Shown here one piece after another: positions 41,115-49,783 of a stretch of 64,000 bases of DNA (positions are counted from its first letter, which is position 1; every line of letters begins with the position of its first letter). This DNA comes from Rhodoferax sp. U11-2br (lineage in GTDB: Bacteria > Pseudomonadota > Gammaproteobacteria > Burkholderiales > Burkholderiaceae_C): contig NZ_JAHFZF010000018.1 in assembly GCF_018619435.1 (NCBI RefSeq), positions 25,618-89,617 of the forward strand, given 5' to 3'. The notes under the pieces were generated by a model, which was given only the letters and a program-made list of their open reading frames with translations, did not search any database and was not told the DNA's origin. Position numbers and translations under genes: made by a program.

Positions 41115-41966
41115 ATGCAGACCATGCCCCCGGATCTTTCTCTGAAACTCGCCAACGCAGTTGACGGCATGCCTGCCTTCCCAAAAAGTGTCGAGAAAAT
41201 CCTGCAACTCACCCGCGATGTGAATTGCACGCCCAAAGACATCGTGCAAGTGATTGACAAAGACCCGGTGGTCACCGTCAAGATCCTCAAGGTGGTCAAT
41301 TCGGCCTATTACAGCCTGCCTCGGCAAATCACCTCGGTGAACAATGCTGTGGTGTACCTGGGTTTCAACACCATCAAGAATCTGGCGCTGGCGATCGCAG
41401 CCATCGGCATGATGCCCAAACACAATGCGGCTGACTTTGATGTGGACCAGTACCTGCTTCACTCACTCTCCACGGCCGGCATCGCCAGAAAGTTGGCCTC
41501 CCAGATTGGCGATGCTGACCCGATGGACTGCTTCATTGGCGGCTTGTTGCATGACTTTGGCAAAGTGGTGTTTGCCCAGTTTTTACCCGAGGAATTCCGC
41601 CAGGCCTTGCGTCTGAGTCAGACCAACAAGTCGTCCTTGCACGAGGCCCTTCGCCAAACGGTCGGGGTTGACCATGCGCTGGTAGGCGCCATGTTGGTTG
41701 AAAAATGGCGCTTTGCGCCCGAACTGATCCACACCATCTCTCACCAGTATGAGACCAACCAGGTCGATACCGGCCTGTTCGCCTGCGTTTTCACCGCCAA
41801 CCAGATCAGCAAACAATTGGGTTTTGGATTTGGCGGCAACCCGTGTATTCACCCACTGCCTGAACAAGTGCAACGACGCATGGGCGGCACGCTGGATCAG
41901 GTCATTGCTGCATCGGACGACTGGAACTCGGTTTTCGACGACGCAAAACTGTTTGCCACCTTATGA
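41115..41966 (+). CDS. HDOD domain-containing protein
   Basis: 283-residue protein dominated by an HDOD domain (about 12-215), related to HD phosphohydrolases but usually without metal-dependent activity; such proteins act in signalling. Visible pattern: LPKSV-like FPKSVEKILQLTRDVNCTPK, then DPVVTVKILKVVNSAYYSLP, LGFNTIKNLALAIA and FIGGLLHDFGKVVFAQFL. Here an HD pair (LLHDFG) is retained. No second domain is evident in the chain. Followed 10 bases later by a metallo-beta-lactamase-fold gene, so probably co-transcribed. Confidence 0.88.
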   Translation: MQTMPPDLSLKLANAVDGMPAFPKSVEKILQLTRDVNCTPKDIVQVIDKDPVVTVKILKVVNSAYYSLPRQITSVNNAVVYLGFNTIKNLALAIAAIGMMPKHNAADFDVDQYLLHSLSTAGIARKLASQIGDADPMDCFIGGLLHDFGKVVFAQFLPEEFRQALRLSQTNKSSLHEALRQTVGVDHALVGAMLVEKWRFAPELIHTISHQYETNQVDTGLFACVFTANQISKQLGFGFGGNPCIHPLPEQVQRRMGGTLDQVIAASDDWNSVFDDAKLFATL

Positions 41967-41976
41967 CAGGCGCTGC

Positions 41977-42864
41977 ATGAAAGTCAAATTTTGGGGTGTC
42001 CGGGGTTCCATTGCGTCGCCAGGACCAGCCACGGTCAGGTACGGCGGCAACACCACCTGCATTGAGGTGCGCACCGACAACAACGAACTCATCATCCTGG
42101 ATGCCGGTACCGGCATCTTCCCGCTGTCCCAGTCTCTGCTGACCGAGTTGCCTGTGACAGCCAACGTCTTGATCACCCATTCCCACTGGGACCATATCCA
42201 GGGGCTGCCTCTGTTTGTACCCAACTTCATCCCTGGCAACACCCTGCGCCTGCACGGGGCTTATGACCCGGTTACCGGCAAGGGGGTCGAGCAGGTGATG
42301 TCGGTGCAACTGCAGTACAGCTACTTCCCGGTGCGTGAAGCGGAACTAAAAGCCCGCATCGAGTACGTCACCCTCACACCCAACGAGAGTATCCAAATTG
42401 GTTCAGCCACCATCACGCCCTACATGATGAACCACCCGGTGATCGACTTTGGTTACCGTATCGAAGCCAATGGCAAGTCGGTTTTTTTCACCGGCGACCA
42501 TGAACCCCCACCCAATATTTACGAATCACAGGACCCCGAGTTTGCCGAGTACCAGAGCTTTGTCGACGCCAAAACTGCCGACATCCTGCAGGCCATGGCG
42601 GGCGTCGACGTTCTGATCGCTGACAGCTCATACACGCATGCGGAATACCCTGCCAAAAAAGGCTGGGGGCACGGCACCTTTGACACGAGCATCGAATACG
42701 CCAAACTGGCCGGGGCCAAGATGTTGTTTTGCACCCATCACGAACCGACTCGCAGTGACGACGCACTCGACCAGGTGTTTGAACAGGTGTTGCGTGAACA
42801 CCCGCGCCAAGCCGGAGACCCTATCTACCGACTGGCCAAAGAAGGCGATAGTTACGAGTTCTAG
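41977..42864 (+). CDS. Metallo-beta-lactamase-fold hydrolase
   Basis: 295 aa, cytoplasmic. The metal-binding motif THSHWDHIQGLPLF (the family HxHxDH) is followed by the later Asp and His ligands (FFTGDHEPPPN and FCTHHEPTRSDD). The N-terminus MKVKFWGVRGSIASPGPATV is highly characteristic of a subfamily often found next to, or fused with, regulatory proteins. ATG 41977 is the sensible start; the frame extends upstream only by overlapping the HDOD gene. The substrate is unknown; related proteins are cyclic-phosphodiesterase- or RNase-like. Followed four bases later by nnr. Confidence 0.87.
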   Translation: MKVKFWGVRGSIASPGPATVRYGGNTTCIEVRTDNNELIILDAGTGIFPLSQSLLTELPVTANVLITHSHWDHIQGLPLFVPNFIPGNTLRLHGAYDPVTGKGVEQVMSVQLQYSYFPVREAELKARIEYVTLTPNESIQIGSATITPYMMNHPVIDFGYRIEANGKSVFFTGDHEPPPNIYESQDPEFAEYQSFVDAKTADILQAMAGVDVLIADSSYTHAEYPAKKGWGHGTFDTSIEYAKLAGAKMLFCTHHEPTRSDDALDQVFEQVLREHPRQAGDPIYRLAKEGDSYEF

Positions 42865-42867
42865 GCT

Positions 42868-44331
42868 GTGTACAAGATCACTCCAGGTATCCACCACATC
42901 TTGCACGGAGTGGATCACACACGGCAGCTGGAATACGCCCTTGCCCTGACCCTCCCCGCTCACACACTGATGCAACGCGCCAGCCTGGCGGTCGCACGTC
43001 TGGCCCTGGCCATCGCACCCCACGCACAACGAATCTGGATCGCTTGCGGCCCTGGCAACAATGGGGGCGACGGCCTGGAAGCCGCCTGGCACCTGCAGCA
43101 ATGGGGCAAACACTGTGTGGTGACCTGGCTCGGAGACGCAGGACACGCCCCCGCCGACGCAGCAGCGGCTCACCAAAAACTGCTGGACGCAGGTTTTTCC
43201 ATTCAGACAAAGTTGCCCAGCGGCCACTTTGACCTGTGCATCGACGCCCTGCTCGGCATAGGCACCAGCCTGCGGGAACCCCAAGGTCCCTTGGCCGACT
43301 GGATCCGGCAGATCAACGCCCAAGGCGGGCCGATACTGTCCGTTGATCTCCCCTCCGGGCTACATGCTGACACCGGCCAAGCCAACCAGTTGTCTGTGCA
43401 AGCCAGCCATACCTTGAGCCTGCTCACCCTGAAGCCTGGCCTGTTCACGGCCCAGGGACGCGATGCTGCGGGTGCGATCTGGTTCGATGCCTTGGCGGCT
43501 GATACACACACACTGGACACTGTGGCGCCCCTGGCTCGCCTGAATGCCCGCCCCTTGGCGTGTGTCCGACAACACGCCACCCACAAAGGCAGTTATGGCG
43601 ATGTGGCGGTGATTGGCGGCGCCCCTGGCATGACCGGCGCGGCCTTGCTGGCCGCCAGCGCGGCATTACATGCTGGCGCGGGTCGGGTATTTGTCGGGCT
43701 GCTGGATGACGACGCTTTGAAGGTGGATGCTCAACAGCCAGAGTTGATGTTTCGCACGTTCAGGTCGCTCGACCTGTCCAGCATGACACTGGTGTGCGGC
43801 TGCGGCGGTGGACCGGTGATCCAGACCGTATTGCATGAGGTTTTGAGCTCTCAATCCCCTGTCGTGATTGATGCAGACGCTCTTAATGAAATAGCAAAAG
43901 ACAGCACACTGCAAGCTACTTTGTCAGCACGCCGAGGGCAAAATGTAGCCACAGTCATGACACCGCACCCGCTGGAAGCGGCCCGTTTGCTGGCGGTGAG
44001 CACACACCAGATCCAAGGGGACCGGCTGGCTGCTGCCCAGGCCATGGCTCAACGCTTTGGTTGCACGGTGGTGCTCAAAGGCTCCGGCACGGTGATCGCT
44101 TGCCCGGAGCAAACACCAGTCATCAACATCACTGGCAACGCCCGCCTGGCCAGTGCGGGTACGGGCGATGTCCTTGCGGGCATGGTGGGCGCGCAACTGG
44201 CTGCGGGTCACAAAGCCTTCGATGCGGCCTGCAGCGCGGTCTACCAGCATGGCCACCTGGCAGACAGCTGGCCGCCAGAGCTGGCTCTGACCGCCAAACA
44301 ACTTGCCAACGGTGGCCCAAGCTGCGGCTAA
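42868..44331 (+). CDS. nnr: Bifunctional NAD(P)H-hydrate repair enzyme (epimerase and ADP-dependent dehydratase)
   Basis: Repairs damaged NADHX and NADPHX. 487 aa, GTG start at 42868. The N-terminal YjeF_N epimerase domain (about 1-210) has CGPGNNGGDGLEAAWHLQ; the C-terminal carbohydrate-kinase-like dehydratase (about 225-480) has VIGGAPGMTGAALLA, VMTPHPLEAARLLA and SAGTGDVLAGMVGAQLA. Around residues 325-355 (43855-43925) the codons turn AT-rich and may derive from the interspersed repeat. It ends about 60 bases before another repeat copy. Confidence 0.94.
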   Translation: MYKITPGIHHILHGVDHTRQLEYALALTLPAHTLMQRASLAVARLALAIAPHAQRIWIACGPGNNGGDGLEAAWHLQQWGKHCVVTWLGDAGHAPADAAAAHQKLLDAGFSIQTKLPSGHFDLCIDALLGIGTSLREPQGPLADWIRQINAQGGPILSVDLPSGLHADTGQANQLSVQASHTLSLLTLKPGLFTAQGRDAAGAIWFDALAADTHTLDTVAPLARLNARPLACVRQHATHKGSYGDVAVIGGAPGMTGAALLAASAALHAGAGRVFVGLLDDDALKVDAQQPELMFRTFRSLDLSSMTLVCGCGGGPVIQTVLHEVLSSQSPVVIDADALNEIAKDSTLQATLSARRGQNVATVMTPHPLEAARLLAVSTHQIQGDRLAAAQAMAQRFGCTVVLKGSGTVIACPEQTPVINITGNARLASAGTGDVLAGMVGAQLAAGHKAFDAACSAVYQHGHLADSWPPELALTAKQLANGGPSCG

Positions 44332-44389
44332 ACCCCGTCTCCGGTTCACCACGGCGGTGGTGTCAGCCAATGCAGCGCAGCCAATATAC

Positions 44390-44440
44390 TGCTTTTTATA
44401 TAGCAACTAGCCCTTTATAAATAAGGGCTAGAGCAGCAAT
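44390..44440 (+). repeat. Interspersed AT-rich repeat between nnr and ppiD
   Basis: ATAGCAACTAGCCCTTTATA then AATAAGGGCTAGAGCAG; a perfect palindromic core beside the ppiD stop codon. Confidence 0.65.
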
Positions 44441-46356
44441 TATTGTGTAACGCTAGCAGCTGGCACGGGCACCAGCACTTCAACCTTCAGGCGGTCTTTC
44501 AAGGCCGCGTAATAAGCTCGGGTTTCAGCAGCATTCCACCACCGTGCGTACTGTTCACGATCTTGTGCTGCGTTAGCTTGGCCTGCCAAATCACGTGGCA
44601 ACACCTTGTTGATGCGGGCCACGGCATAACCATTTGCCCCCAAATCGACCCCCACCCAAGCAGGCAGCGTGGTGGTGTCTGCAGCCAAGGTTGCCGTCAA
44701 AAGCTGGCTTGGCAAGTTCTGTGTCTGATCGCGCGACACCACCACGGCCCCTGGCAACGACGCCTTGTCAGGCGCCTTTTTCCAGATGGCCAGCTTCTCC
44801 GCACCATCCTGGCGTGCAAGCTCAACGGCACGCGACTCCACCACACGTGCACGCACCATCGGCTTCACTTCTGCAAAAGCCAGTGTGCTCGCTGGGCTGT
44901 AGGCCACCACACGCCCTGCCGCCATCTGGTTGACCGCAGTTTCGACAGCTTCGGTATTGCGCTTGTTCTCCACACTGTCTGAAGCAAACAAAGCAGAGAG
45001 AAATTTCTCGCTGGCCAAGACACCCGTGGCACCGGCTGCTGGTTGGCGCAGCAGATGGTCAACCGTCTTGACTTCCAGACCCAGCTTCTCGGCCACGGGT
45101 TTGAGACTGTCTGACTGCTCATACACCGTGTTGGTGAAAAGCTCCGCAAATTCAGCGAACTTGCGTTGGGCTTGCTGGGTCTTGAGATCGTTCTCAAGAC
45201 CTGGGCGCAACTCCTCAAAACTGCGCGGCTTGGGTGACTTGACATCGGTGAGCTTGATGATGTGGTAACCCAAATCAGACTCGACCAGGTCACTGATCTC
45301 GCCCTTTCTCATCGCAAAAGCAGCGTCCTCAAAGGGCTTGACCATGGCACCCCGTGCAAAGAAATCAAGATCTCCGCCCTTGCTGGCCGAACCAGTGTCC
45401 TGAGAGTTCTTTTTGGCGACATCTGCAAAGCTGTCAGGTGCAGCGCGAACAGCTTTGAGCAAAGCTTGTGCCTGAGCCTGGGCCTTTTGCCGATCAGCGG
45501 CCGGTGCATCCTTGGGCGCACTGATCAGGATGTGGCTGGCCCGGCGCTCCTCCACACCGCTCAGACGCGCGACATTTTGCACATAGTAGGCGCGCACATC
45601 CGCCTCAGCGAGCTTGATGCCCTTTTTGACCGCATCCATATCCAGCACAACGTACTCGACCTTGGCATGTTCAGGCGACTTAAACAAGGCCTGATTGGCT
45701 TGGTAAAAGCTCTCCAGGTCAGCGTCAGACGGATTCACACGGGCGGCATAGTCCTTGGCCAGGAAATTGGCCACCTGAACTTCACGCTTCTCAAAAAAAG
45801 CACTCAAGGCGACATCGGCAGGCGCTGCAGCCACAAAACCAGATCGACCAATGCCAGCTTCAACCTGTTGCTGGGAAATGCTCTGGCGAACGGAGTTCTC
45901 AAAACCTGCGGGGGTGAGCCCCTGGCTGGCGGCCAACTGCCGATAACGTTCGATATCCAACTTTCCATCTGCCTGGCGCAGAGATGCGATGGTGGGGTCT
46001 TCCTGCAAGAACCTGGCCAAACGGGCATCACTGGTCTGCAAATTGGCCTTTTCAGCAGCCACAAGCATCACACGTTCGCGCACCAGCCGCTCCAGGACGG
46101 CAAAACGTGCCTGCGGTGAATCCAGCAATTTGGCATCCAACTCCGGCCTGGCCGCGCGCAGTCGGTCCACCTCGTTCTTGTGTGCGAGCTCCCACTGTCC
46201 TTTGGTGATTTCCACAGATCCGACTTTGGCAACAACCTCGTCCGACTGTCCCGCCTGGTTGTACCGATCAATGCCGAACAACACAAAGGATGGAATGATC
46301 AGCAGAAACAACAAAATCATCATGATCTTGGTGTGTTTCCGAAAAATATCGAACAT
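44440..46356 (-). CDS. ppiD: Periplasmic folding factor PpiD (SurA_N plus parvulin domain)
   Basis: Inner-membrane-anchored chaperone at the exit of the Sec translocon. 638 aa: one N-terminal membrane helix (about 12-30), a SurA_N-like chaperone region (about 40-240), a parvulin PPIase domain (about 265-365; ERRASHILISAPKDAP, GGDLDFFARGAMVKPFEDAA, LGYHIIKLTD) and a C-terminal region. ATG 46356 with AGGAGA nine bases upstream. Lies downstream of hupB and tRNA-Val, as is common in betaproteobacteria. Confidence 0.93.
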   Translation of the reverse strand: MFDIFRKHTKIMMILLFLLIIPSFVLFGIDRYNQAGQSDEVVAKVGSVEITKGQWELAHKNEVDRLRAARPELDAKLLDSPQARFAVLERLVRERVMLVAAEKANLQTSDARLARFLQEDPTIASLRQADGKLDIERYRQLAASQGLTPAGFENSVRQSISQQQVEAGIGRSGFVAAAPADVALSAFFEKREVQVANFLAKDYAARVNPSDADLESFYQANQALFKSPEHAKVEYVVLDMDAVKKGIKLAEADVRAYYVQNVARLSGVEERRASHILISAPKDAPAADRQKAQAQAQALLKAVRAAPDSFADVAKKNSQDTGSASKGGDLDFFARGAMVKPFEDAAFAMRKGEISDLVESDLGYHIIKLTDVKSPKPRSFEELRPGLENDLKTQQAQRKFAEFAELFTNTVYEQSDSLKPVAEKLGLEVKTVDHLLRQPAAGATGVLASEKFLSALFASDSVENKRNTEAVETAVNQMAAGRVVAYSPASTLAFAEVKPMVRARVVESRAVELARQDGAEKLAIWKKAPDKASLPGAVVVSRDQTQNLPSQLLTATLAADTTTLPAWVGVDLGANGYAVARINKVLPRDLAGQANAAQDREQYARWWNAAETRAYYAALKDRLKVEVLVPVPAASVTQ

Positions 46357-46380
46357 GTGACAACTCTCCTGCGGACAAAC

Positions 46381-46408
46381 AAAAAAGGCGAACCAAGAGT
46401 TCGCCTTT
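46381..46408 (-). terminator. Intrinsic terminator after tRNA-Val
   Basis: AAGGCGAAC, loop CAAGA, GTTCGCCTT (46385-46407) with six A at 46381-46386, which read as a T-run on the minus strand. It ends the hupB/tRNA-Val transcript before ppiD, which must then have its own promoter or read-through. Confidence 0.85.
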
Positions 46409-46415
46409 GCATGGG

Positions 46416-46491
46416 TGGTGGGTGATGACGGGCTCGAACCGCCGACCTACGCCTTGTAAGGGCGCCGCTCTACCAACTGAGCTAATCACCC
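46416..46491 (-). tRNA. tRNA-Val (anticodon TAC)
   Basis: On the minus strand: acceptor GGGTGAT with ATCACCC, D-arm GCTC/GAGC, anticodon loop CTTACAA (TAC), T-arm GGCGG with TTCGAGC, and an encoded CCA. Strongly resembles E. coli tRNA-Val (TAC). It lies 15 bases downstream of hupB. Confidence 0.96.
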
Positions 46492-46506
46492 CACCGAAAA
46501 CGAAAT

Positions 46507-46779
46507 TCAGTTGATGGCGTCTTTGAGTGCCTTACCAGGTCGAAACTTGGGCACCTTGGCTGCCTTGATTTTAATCGACGCACCGGTACGGGGATTGCGC
46601 CCCACTCGCGCAGCCCTCTTCCCGACGGCGAATGTGCCAAAACCAACCAAAGACACGGAGTCACCCTTCTTCAAAGTCAGCTTGACCGCCGAGATCGTGG
46701 CCTCGAGCGCCCGTGCGGCAACCGCCTTGGGAATGTCAGCATTGGATGCTACGTAATCAATCAGTTCTGTTTTATTCAC
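46507..46779 (-). CDS. hupB: DNA-binding protein HU-beta
   Basis: Small histone-like nucleoid protein, 90 aa, GTG start at 46779. Sequence [20 protein letters not shown] is typical and the DNA-binding arm reads [20 protein letters not shown]. Heads a short unit with tRNA-Val and a terminator. Confidence 0.96.
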   Translation of the reverse strand: MNKTELIDYVASNADIPKAVAARALEATISAVKLTLKKGDSVSLVGFGTFAVGKRAARVGRNPRTGASIKIKAAKVPKFRPGKALKDAIN

Positions 46780-47024
46780 AACCTACCTCTTAGGAAAATT
46801 GGCGTTCACGAAATTTATAGCTGCAAGCTATTCGCTGCTTCGCACAAATGGTTTTTTGACTTTCAGGCATCAGTTACATTCAACTTACACCGCCCAACTA
46901 ACGAGAATTCTAAGCGGATTTAAATGGGCCGACGAAACAGCAGCGCAAACTTTTATCAACTGCGGCAAGCTGACTTGCCCGGCATGGGAGATGCTGCAGC
47001 ATCCCTACACTATCTTGAACGGCC

Positions 47025-47744
47025 TCAATCTAGCCAGGTCGTGAATTCGTTCACAACAACCCGCGGTGTATGAAACGTGTTCACGGGATCAGACAGATCG
47101 GCGTAACCCAAGGCCATGCCACACACCAGGAACTCGTTGGCACCGGCACCGATGTGCGGCTTGATGATGTTGGCAAAGCTGTTCCAGGCCGCCTGTGGAC
47201 AGGTGTGCAGGCCACGTGCACGCGCCGCAATCATCAGACTCTGCAAAAACATGCCGTAGTCCAGCAACGAGCCACGACCCATGGCACGATCCATGGTGAA
47301 CATCAAGCCCACCGGGGCGTCAAAAAAGTGGAAATTCCGCTGATGCTGGATATGCATCTTGTCCTTGTCACCCTTGCCGATGCCAAGCAAACCGTAGAGT
47401 CCCCAACCATTCTCGCGGCGGCGCTCAAGGTAGGGGCTGAGCCATGTTTCAGGGTAATAGTCGTACTCTTCCCGATATTCGGCGGCCAGCTCTGGATTGG
47501 CGCGTAAAACATCATGGGCAGCACACACTTTGGCCACCAGACTGTCACGACTGGCACCTTGCAGGACATAAACTTTCCAAGGCTGGGTGTTCGTGCCAGA
47601 GGGCGCCCGACTCGCCAGCGCCAGCAGCTGCATCAGCTCCGTTTTTGGAACTTCCTGTGGGCTGAAGGCACGCACCGACATGCGAGATGTGATGGCATGG
47701 TCCACAGCGGCTTGCTCCGCCAAAAAATCCATCGTTTGAGTCAT
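47025..47744 (-). CDS. Nitroreductase-family flavoprotein
   Basis: FMN-dependent nitroreductase-fold protein, 239 aa from ATG 47744 (MTQTMDFLAEQAAVDHAITS). Motifs: SRMSVRAFSPQEVPKTELMQ (FMN phosphate-binding Arg-Ser-Val-Arg-like region), SRAPSGTNTQPWKVYVLQG, and the late CGMALGYADLSDPVN. Substrate unknown. A long frame extension upstream of 47744 overlaps the deacetylase-like gene and is rejected. 52 bases downstream of that gene on the same strand. Confidence 0.86.
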   Translation of the reverse strand: MTQTMDFLAEQAAVDHAITSRMSVRAFSPQEVPKTELMQLLALASRAPSGTNTQPWKVYVLQGASRDSLVAKVCAAHDVLRANPELAAEYREEYDYYPETWLSPYLERRRENGWGLYGLLGIGKGDKDKMHIQHQRNFHFFDAPVGLMFTMDRAMGRGSLLDYGMFLQSLMIAARARGLHTCPQAAWNSFANIIKPHIGAGANEFLVCGMALGYADLSDPVNTFHTPRVVVNEFTTWLD

Positions 47745-47796
47745 AGGTGTTGGTGATGAACAGGTTAAGAACAAACGGATTGAAGCAGAAATCGGC

Positions 47797-48750
47797 TCAT
47801 GAAGAACTGGCCTGAGGTTGTGAGACATTCGCGGACTGCGCCAGGCGCCAATACGACAACGCCGTCCGGTAGGTGGCGACCTGTAGCTGGACGGTTTCAC
47901 TGATGTCCAAGCCATATCCCCCCGCCATCACAAAAGCCACGGGCACGCGTCGATGGTGGCACCAGGCAAACACACGCTCATCACGAGTTTGAAGCCCGCT
48001 GGCAGTCAGCTTGAGGCGGCCCAAGCGATCTCGCTCAAAAGGGTCAACACCTGCCAGATACACCACCAAACCGGGGAGCAGGCGCTGATCAAGCGTGTCC
48101 AAGGCATTCTCCAGAGCGTACAAATAGTCATCATCCCCACAGCCATCCGGCAAGCCGACGTCCAGATCGCTGTTCTCCTTGCGAAAGGGAAAATTGTTCT
48201 CGCCATGCAGCGACAGAGTCAAGACACTTGGATCATCCTGGAAGATATGCGCGGTGCCATTGCCCTGGTGGACGTCCAAGTCGATCACTGCCACCCGCAA
48301 TGGCTCAGACCCACAGCTGATCGCCTCCCTTTGGGCGCACCGGATGGCGACGGCGACATCGTTGAATACACAAAAGCCACCGCCTCTATCAGCATAGGCA
48401 TGGTGTGTTCCGCCCGCCAGATTGGCAGCCACAGACTGCTGTAAAGCAGACGCTACAGCGGCTATGGTGGCGCCAACTGAACGACGCGCTCGTTCAGCCA
48501 TCTCAAGACTCCAGGGAAAACCAATCTCACGTATCGCAGCTGGATTCATCTCGCCGGTCTGGATGGCATGGATGTAGGCTGGGCTGTGCACCAGTGCCAA
48601 CTGCGCGTCGCTCACTATAGGCGCCTCTTTCAGACATATTTCCGGCAGTTCCGTACTCAGCGCCTGGCGAAGCATGGCGTACTTTTGCATCGGAAAACGG
48701 TGCCCTGGCGGCAAAGGCAACACAAAATGATCAGCGTAAAAAGCGTCCAT
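47797..48750 (-). CDS. Histone-deacetylase-family amidohydrolase
   Basis: Zinc-dependent deacetylase-fold protein, 317 aa from ATG 48750 (MDAFYADHFVLPLPPGHRFP). Motifs of the family: GGTHHAYADRGGGFCVFNDV (active-site His pair), DLDVHQGNGTAHIF (zinc-ligand Asp and His) and YLAGVDPFERDRLG. Bacterial relatives act on acetylated small molecules (such as acetylpolyamines) or proteins; the substrate here is unknown. The start is 195 bases from the divergent phasin start and shares the region with operator-like repeats. Confidence 0.85.
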   Translation of the reverse strand: MDAFYADHFVLPLPPGHRFPMQKYAMLRQALSTELPEICLKEAPIVSDAQLALVHSPAYIHAIQTGEMNPAAIREIGFPWSLEMAERARRSVGATIAAVASALQQSVAANLAGGTHHAYADRGGGFCVFNDVAVAIRCAQREAISCGSEPLRVAVIDLDVHQGNGTAHIFQDDPSVLTLSLHGENNFPFRKENSDLDVGLPDGCGDDDYLYALENALDTLDQRLLPGLVVYLAGVDPFERDRLGRLKLTASGLQTRDERVFAWCHHRRVPVAFVMAGGYGLDISETVQLQVATYRTALSYWRLAQSANVSQPQASSS

Positions 48751-48785
48751 TCCCGAATTGTGTCGCTGCATTGACAGACAGGTCA

Positions 48786-48806
48786 TTTAGGTACAACAAC
48801 CTAAAT
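48786..48806. promoter_or_regulatory. Inverted repeat in the phasin/deacetylase intergenic region
   Basis: TTTAGGT and ACCTAAA, separated by six bases, form a near-perfect inverted repeat. A further TTTAGGT occurs at about 48883-48889 downstream of the phasin promoter. This is a candidate operator for an unknown regulator. Confidence 0.4.
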
Positions 48807-48880
48807 TGCTGCAATGCAACAACAAACACTTGCCAGCCGCGAACTTGTCTCTATAATTTGAATCATGCTGCACTGCAACA
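48807..48880 (+). promoter_or_regulatory. Paired TGCTGCAnTGCAACA boxes around the phasin promoter (candidate PhaR operators)
   Basis: Two 15-base copies differing at one position (48807-48821 and 48866-48880) lie 59 bases apart, one upstream of the -35 and one just after the -10 of the phasin promoter. PhaR, the PHB-sensing repressor of phasin genes, is known to bind TGC/GCA-rich sites, so these are good candidates. No PhaR gene is in the window. Confidence 0.5.
48830..48857 (+). promoter_or_regulatory. Sigma-70 promoter of the phasin gene
   Basis: TTGCCA (48830-48835) and TATAAT (48852-48857) with a 16-base spacer form a near-consensus promoter about 85 bases before the phasin start. High expression would be expected unless repressed. 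Confidence 0.75.
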
Positions 48881-48944
48881 TATTTAGGTCTGAGCAAGGT
48901 TTCGGCGCAGCTCACTTTTTTACACAACCGATGGAGAGATGACG

Positions 48945-49496
48945 ATGACAACAATTTTGACTGTGGAACAAATTGTGGCAGCCCAAAAAGCCAACATTGA
49001 TACCTTGTTAGGTTTGACCGCCAAGGCCTTTGAAGGTGTCGAGAAAATTGTTGAACTCAACATGAGTGCCTCCAAAGCCGCTTTGGCCGAAACAGGCGAC
49101 AACGCCAAGGCCCTGCTCAGCGTCAAAGACGCCCAGGAATTGTTGGCTTTGCAGTCCGGCATCTTCCAGCCTTTGGCTGAAAAAACGGCCGCCTACAGCC
49201 GCCATCTGTACGAAATCGCCTCTGGCACCACCAGTGAATTCACCAAAGCGATGGAAGGTCAGGCTGCGCAAGCTCAGCAACAATTCACCGGCATGTTGGA
49301 CTCGGCTGTCAAAAGTGCCCCAGCCGGCTCAGAAGCGGCTGTGGCTGTTCTGAAAAGTGCTGTCGCTGCGGCCAACAACGCTCTGGAATCGGTCCAGAAA
49401 GCGGTCAAACAAGCCACCGATGTCGCTGAAGCCAATTTCAACGCAGTGACCAGCACCGCAGCCAATGCGGCCAAACCTGCAGCTAAAAAACGCTGA
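48945..49496 (+). CDS. phaP: Phasin (polyhydroxyalkanoate granule surface protein)
   Basis: Coats PHA storage granules. 183 aa from ATG 48945 (GGAG eight bases upstream); an ATG two codons earlier is also in frame. The chain is helical and rich in Ala and Lys, with the phasin pattern [20 protein letters not shown] and [20 protein letters not shown] and a Lys-rich end (AAKPAAKKR). No PHA synthase or depolymerase is in the window. Followed by a long 3' region and a terminator. Confidence 0.93.
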   Translation: MTTILTVEQIVAAQKANIDTLLGLTAKAFEGVEKIVELNMSASKAALAETGDNAKALLSVKDAQELLALQSGIFQPLAEKTAAYSRHLYEIASGTTSEFTKAMEGQAAQAQQQFTGMLDSAVKSAPAGSEAAVAVLKSAVAAANNALESVQKAVKQATDVAEANFNAVTSTAANAAKPAAKKR

Positions 49497-49559
49497 TTGG
49501 CATCTTTGTTGCATATAGCAGACAGACTCAAAAATAAGTGTGCACCTCTAATCAACTAA

Positions 49560-49696
49560 GGGAAAACCCTGAGATACTTGGTACAGTTTTGAATTTGGAA
49601 ACCCCGCGTTTCAGCTAGTTGTCTCCTCGGGTCCTTTCGTAACCATCAGGTTCAGGGATCCCTTAAGGGTTGGTCGTAAGGCCAACCCTTTTTTTT
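49560..49696 (+). ncRNA. Candidate small RNA or long structured phasin 3' UTR
   Basis: A non-coding stretch after phaP ends in a strong intrinsic terminator. It includes short pairing segments, such as AAGGGAAAACCCT near 49560-49572 and TTCAGGGATCCC near 49651-49662, and no open frame of note. It may be an independent sRNA or a processed 3' UTR. Evidence is structural only. Confidence 0.25.
49665..49696 (+). terminator. Intrinsic terminator downstream of phaP
   Basis: AAGGGTTGG and CCAACCCTT (49665-49673 with 49682-49690), loop of eight, then a T-run (49689-49696). A textbook terminator for the phasin transcript, convergent with clpA. Confidence 0.9.
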
Positions 49697-49783
49697 GTGC
49701 TTTTTCCCCCTCTGCAGCAAAAAGAAAACCGGTACAGACCACACGCGTGGCTCGTACCGGTTGACAGGGGAAGCTCTGACGAC

